DNA from: Syntrophomonadaceae bacterium
GTDB taxonomy: Bacteria; Bacillota; Ch66; Ch109
Length of the DNA stretch: 6,985 nt
Direction of reading: 5' to 3'
NCBI GenBank assembly: GCA_012512295.1
Contig: JAAZDI010000147.1
Coordinates: 1-6,985, forward strand
The notes beneath the pieces are model-generated. The model was not told the origin of the DNA. It ran no database searches and saw only the letters and a program-made list of their open reading frames with translations. Position numbers and translations under genes: made by a program. Shown here piece by piece: positions 4,460-6,985 of the stretch. Position 1 is the stretch's first letter. Every line of letters begins with the position of its first letter.

Positions 4460-5224
4460 TTAATTAATCTTAGTTCCAATTCGCAGTTTATCGGCAATCA
4501 TGGCAATAAATTCTGAATTAGTCGGTTTGCCTCGTTCAACATTAATCGTATAGCCAAAAAATTTATTCATCATGTCGATATTGCCACGATCCCAGGCTAA
4601 TTCAATCGCATGACGAATAGCCCGCTCAACCCGACTAGGCGTAGTGCCATATTTTTGAGCAATCATTGGGTATAATTCTTTAGTAACCGCGCCTAATAGA
4701 TTAATTTCTCCAATAACCAAGATAATCGCATCCCGTAGATATTGATAGCCTTTTATGTGCGCCGGAACTCCCATTTGATGTATAATATTAGTTACTTCAA
4801 CATCTAAATTTCTTGTTTTGACTGGAGTTTGTGGAACAGACGACTGGCCGTCAGCTAACTGTCGTAAACGATTTCCCATAACTTCGATGTCGAATGGTTT
4901 TAATATAAAATAGTCTGCCCCTAATTCAACTGCTCGCTGGGTCATGCTTTCTTGTCCAAAAGCAGTTAACATCACGATTCTTGGTCGATTACCGTAATTA
5001 CCCGTAGCCAACCTTTCTAAAACACCAATACCATCCAAATGAGGCATAATTATATCCAATACCACAATATCTGGTTGTTTGTCACGGATAATTTCCAAAG
5101 CTTCATTTCCATTATTTGCCATGCCGACTAATTCAAAATCATCCTGGCTTTCTAAGTACTCTTTTAAAATTTCACAAAACTCACGATTATCATCAGCTAT
5201 CACCACTTTTACTGTTTTTTGCAT
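4460..5224 (-). CDS. spo0A: Sporulation master response regulator Spo0A
   Basis: Spo0A-P binds 0A boxes and switches cells into sporulation. This protein has 254 residues (B. subtilis 267). The receiver domain is residues 1-123, with acidic pair D11-D12, phospho-acceptor D57 in VLDIIMPHLDG, T87 and K109 in FILKPFD. A linker spans about 124-141. The Spo0A-type effector domain follows: MGVPAHIKGYQYLRDAI, recognition region GTTPSRVERAIRHAIELAW (193-211), then KPTNSEFIAMIADKLR near the end. The frame is open to a TTG at 5254, but ATG 5224 is preferred: GAGGAGG (5243-5237) lies 12 nt before it, and the product then starts MQKTVKVVIADD as in homologues. The gene follows spoIVB, as in Bacillus, with its own sigma-H and probable sigma-A promoters and a leader of about 180 nt. 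No defects are seen. Confidence 0.97.
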   Translation of the reverse strand: MQKTVKVVIADDNREFCEILKEYLESQDDFELVGMANNGNEALEIIRDKQPDIVVLDIIMPHLDGIGVLERLATGNYGNRPRIVMLTAFGQESMTQRAVELGADYFILKPFDIEVMGNRLRQLADGQSSVPQTPVKTRNLDVEVTNIIHQMGVPAHIKGYQYLRDAIILVIGEINLLGAVTKELYPMIAQKYGTTPSRVERAIRHAIELAWDRGNIDMMNKFFGYTINVERGKPTNSEFIAMIADKLRIGTKIN

Positions 5225-5242
5225 TTTCCGTTTTCGCCTCCT

Positions 5243-5291
5243 CAATGTATACAATTAATTTACAATCCAAGAGGTACTTAACAATGTATAC
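5243..5291. repeat. Direct repeat CAATGTATAC in the spo0A leader
   Basis: Exact 10-mers lie at 5243-5252 and 5282-5291, 39 bases apart. Each contains the palindrome GTATAC. The first overlaps the edge of the ribosome site region. They could be paired regulator sites or chance in AT-rich DNA. Confidence 0.45.
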
Positions 5292-5327
5292 CTAGCAATT
5301 TTAACCGGGAAATAGATTCCTGTAATA

Positions 5328-5350
5328 TTTGCTCTAAAAATTCCAGCAAA
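5328..5350 (-). repeat. Short hairpin in the spo0A leader
   Basis: TTTGCT (5328-5333) and AGCAAA (5345-5350) are inverted arms around an 11-base loop in the transcribed leader. No T-run follows, so termination is not indicated. Confidence 0.35.
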
Positions 5351-5410
5351 CCTAATAGTTACACTGATTCTTCCCCACCCTGTCACATACTCAGAAATCT
5401 CTGCTTATCA

Positions 5411-5437
5411 ATTCGACGCTACCCTTCAATATCCTGC
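5411..5437 (-). promoter_or_regulatory. Sigma-H promoter of spo0A with an overlapping 0A box
   Basis: On the minus strand GCAGGATAT (5437-5429), 11 bases, then GTCGAAT (5417-5411) match the sigma-H pattern RnAGGAwWW-N11/12-RnnGAAT at every defined position. CGTCGAA (5418-5412) on the -10 is one base from the Spo0A box TGTCGAA. B. subtilis spo0A has a sigma-H promoter with 0A boxes, so autoregulation is a reasonable inference. Initiation is expected near 5404. Confidence 0.78.
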
Positions 5438-5486
5438 CAGCGTCTGTAAAGAAAAAATCTCTCTATATCACGTTAAAATGACATAT

Positions 5487-5515
5487 ATGATAAGCCGAAT
5501 GCCAGGGTAAGACAA
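5487..5515 (-). promoter_or_regulatory. Candidate vegetative (sigma-A) promoter of spo0A
   Basis: On the minus strand TTGTCT (5515-5510) and TATCAT (5492-5487) are 17 bases apart, with four and five of six matches. It lies upstream of the sigma-H promoter, the same order as the vegetative and sporulation promoters of B. subtilis spo0A. Confidence 0.55.
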
Positions 5516-5525
5516 TACTTGGCAT
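5499..5525. repeat. Inverted repeat over the sigma-A -35 region
   Basis: ATGCCA (5499-5504) and TGGCAT (5520-5525) are perfect arms with a 15-base centre; GTA and TAC inside add partial symmetry. It encloses the -35 box and half of the spacer of the vegetative promoter, the place expected for a repressor site. No T-run follows. Confidence 0.45.
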
Positions 5526-5565
5526 ATATTTACGGAAAAAATAGTAAAAATATGGTTAAATTTTA

Positions 5566-6972
5566 CTAAATTACGAAAAAATCGGTCAGGGAAAAATTCC
5601 TGACCGACGATATCTGCTGGGGGATTTGTAATGTTTCTGTCAACATGTACTCCGCTAGTATAGCATAGCCACGCGCTGGATCATTAACAAAAACATGGGT
5701 GACGGCCCCGATTAATCGACCATCTTGAATCAAAGGGCTTCCACTCATTCCCTGAATTATCCCCCCCGTTAATTCTAGAAGACGGGGATCAACTACTCTA
5801 ATCACCATTCCTTTACCGTCAGATTGGTTAGTCATAATCTTTTCAACCTCTACGGTAAAAGATTCGATTTCTTTACCGTTAATGACTGTTAACATTTCGG
5901 CTTGACCTTTATGCACCTGATTTTGCCAGGCAACTGGAATTGGTTCTGGATACAAAGAGTTTGGTATTTCCTTACTGAGAATCCCAAAGATTCCAAACTT
6001 GCAATTCTTATCAATGCTCCCATAGAGACTTTCGCTTTCTATGACACCGATCTTTTCTCCCGGTTGCCCCTTCCGACCAGGTTGAATTCCTTGAACTGAA
6101 GCGGAAACTACCCGACCATTTTTGATTTTTATTTCCTGGTTGGAACGGACATCTACAATAACATGACCAAGAGCACCATAAACCCGAGACTCTGGATTGT
6201 AAAAGGTTAATGTTCCGACACCAGCCGAACCATCTTTGACTAATAGACCAATGCGATAACGTTTTGTATCAAGACAAAAAATTGGTTCAATTGTCAGTTC
6301 CGCTTGTTCGCCCTCCCTTTCAATCAACAGCTTAACTGCTTTTCCGTCCTGACCCGCCTGATTCACCGCTCGGGCAAGATCAAGTTCATCCATAATTGCC
6401 ACATCGTTAACACTCAGAAGTACATCGCCAGTTTGCAGACCAGCATTTTTCCCCGGGCAGTGCTCCTGACCGGTCTCATCCCGAATGGGTGCTAAGTCGA
6501 TAACTTGTACACCCTGTCTCAAAAACACGCCAATTGAATGACCGCCGGGCACTACTTTAACTGGACTAGCAACGGTAACTACCATCTTTTTTAAAGGGAT
6601 GAAGCCAAAAAGCCGCAGTTCCAGATCGACGGTCCCGGGACATTCAGCAACTGGCAGTCCTTTTAAGTCAAAACCCTGTTTAACTTCATTACCTTCAAGT
6701 GTTAATACTCCTTTAGTTCCCTCAACCGATTTTATTTTCAAACTAAAAAAGTCCGTTAACACCTGAGGTAAGGCCAATGGAATCTGTAACGGTTCACCCA
6801 CACTGACTTTAACTTGAGGGGGTAAGAAAAAAAAGCCGATGAATTGGGTGCTTGCCCCAAAAACTAAAACAGCAATGAGAATCAGTCCGATGATCTGGCG
6901 ATATTGGATGGAACGGGGTCTTTTGGTGCCGATCCACCTTTTTATCGCCAATTCTCCGGCTTTCCGCGCCAT
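5566..6972 (-). CDS. spoIVB: SpoIVB serine peptidase (S55), sporulation signalling protease
   Basis: SpoIVB is made in the forespore, crosses into the intermembrane space and cleaves SpoIVFA, releasing pro-sigma-K processing in the mother cell. Residues 26-50 form a membrane anchor after a basic N-terminus. A PDZ domain spans about 150-230 (LQTGDVLLSVND). The S55 domain follows, with the family triad visible: H270 in GALGH, D395 in IRVVDPRLL and S410 in QGMSGSP. The H-S and D-S distances (140 and 15) are close to the family. Length is 468, against about 426 in B. subtilis. ATG 6972 has no good ribosome site in the 13 bases available and the frame stays open to the edge, so the true start may lie outside. 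The last 15 or so residues are encoded by terminator DNA, unlike typical SpoIVB ends. Confidence 0.95.
   Translation of the reverse strand: MARKAGELAIKRWIGTKRPRSIQYRQIIGLILIAVLVFGASTQFIGFFFLPPQVKVSVGEPLQIPLALPQVLTDFFSLKIKSVEGTKGVLTLEGNEVKQGFDLKGLPVAECPGTVDLELRLFGFIPLKKMVVTVASPVKVVPGGHSIGVFLRQGVQVIDLAPIRDETGQEHCPGKNAGLQTGDVLLSVNDVAIMDELDLARAVNQAGQDGKAVKLLIEREGEQAELTIEPIFCLDTKRYRIGLLVKDGSAGVGTLTFYNPESRVYGALGHVIVDVRSNQEIKIKNGRVVSASVQGIQPGRKGQPGEKIGVIESESLYGSIDKNCKFGIFGILSKEIPNSLYPEPIPVAWQNQVHKGQAEMLTVINGKEIESFTVEVEKIMTNQSDGKGMVIRVVDPRLLELTGGIIQGMSGSPLIQDGRLIGAVTHVFVNDPARGYAILAEYMLTETLQIPQQISSVRNFSLTDFFVI
5576..5607 (-). terminator. Intrinsic terminator inside the 3' end of spoIVB
   Basis: On the minus strand TCGGTCAGG (5607-5599), an 8-base loop and CCTGACCGA (5590-5582) form a perfect 9-bp stem, followed at once by TTTTTT (5581-5576). 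It is a textbook terminator, but the spoIVB stop codon (5568-5566) comes after the T-run. Stem and U-run therefore encode SVRNFSLTDFF. Confidence 0.88.
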
Positions 6973-6985
6973 GTCTACCGGGGAA

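Noticed and set aside
5255..5386. 43-codon minus-strand frame in the spo0A leader from a GTG at 5386, ending one base before the longest spo0A frame
   Set aside because: No ribosome site before the GTG and no recognisable protein; most likely an open frame by chance, though it lies in transcribed leader.
5902..6099. Plus-strand 65-codon frame antisense to spoIVB
   Set aside because: Lies over well-conserved spoIVB coding sequence; no ribosome site, no recognisable protein.
6304..6495. Plus-strand 63-codon frame antisense to the SpoIVB PDZ region
   Set aside because: Same reasons; composition of a shadow frame.

Overview
The window reads as chromosomal DNA of an endospore-forming Firmicute, most likely a moderately AT-rich member of the Clostridia (Peptococcaceae-like). 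Three sporulation genes are clear from their proteins: spoIIM, spo0A and spoIVB. The first 58 codons of a XerC/XerD-type recombinase lie at the left edge. The adjacency of spoIVB and spo0A, and the run nudF-type Nudix gene / spoIIM / xerD, match gene neighbourhoods known from Bacillus and Clostridia. Species cannot be fixed from the sequence alone.

Layout: all large genes are on the minus strand, so transcription runs right to left: spoIVB (5566-6972), spo0A (4460-5224), a hotdog acyl-CoA thioesterase (3205-3630), a PepT-like M20 peptidase (1992-3116), an ADP-ribose pyrophosphatase (1043-1576), spoIIM (257-886) and partial xerD (1-176). Two starts differ from the longest open frame: nudF begins at a TTG placed by a GGAGG site, and spo0A begins at an internal ATG behind GAGGAGG.

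The less ordinary content is between the genes. (1) The spoIVB-spo0A gap holds a sigma-A-like promoter, then a sigma-H promoter matching its consensus closely, with a Spo0A-box-like site on its -10. This resembles the dual control known for B. subtilis spo0A. (2) The intrinsic terminator after spoIVB lies inside the coding sequence: the last codons of spoIVB encode the hairpin and its U-run. (3) The 829-base stretch 3631-4459 between the thioesterase and spo0A is not empty. It carries a plus-strand 50-residue orphan gene with an excellent ribosome binding site and its own terminator. It also carries a compact minus-strand unit (promoter, 28-residue acidic peptide frame, GAAA-loop terminator) of about 150 nt that could be a peptide mRNA or a small RNA. 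(4) Several short repeats and dyads sit in leaders, including an exact 16-mer shared by the start of spoIIM and the spoIIM-xerD gap.

Functionally, Spo0A starts sporulation. SpoIIM acts in the mother cell in septal peptidoglycan hydrolysis and engulfment, and SpoIVB is the forespore protease that signals sigma-K activation. The Nudix hydrolase, peptidase and thioesterase look like housekeeping genes embedded among them. No phage, IS element, CRISPR array, tRNA or rRNA was seen. I found no complete new multi-gene system; the best candidates for something undescribed are the two small transcription units beside spo0A.
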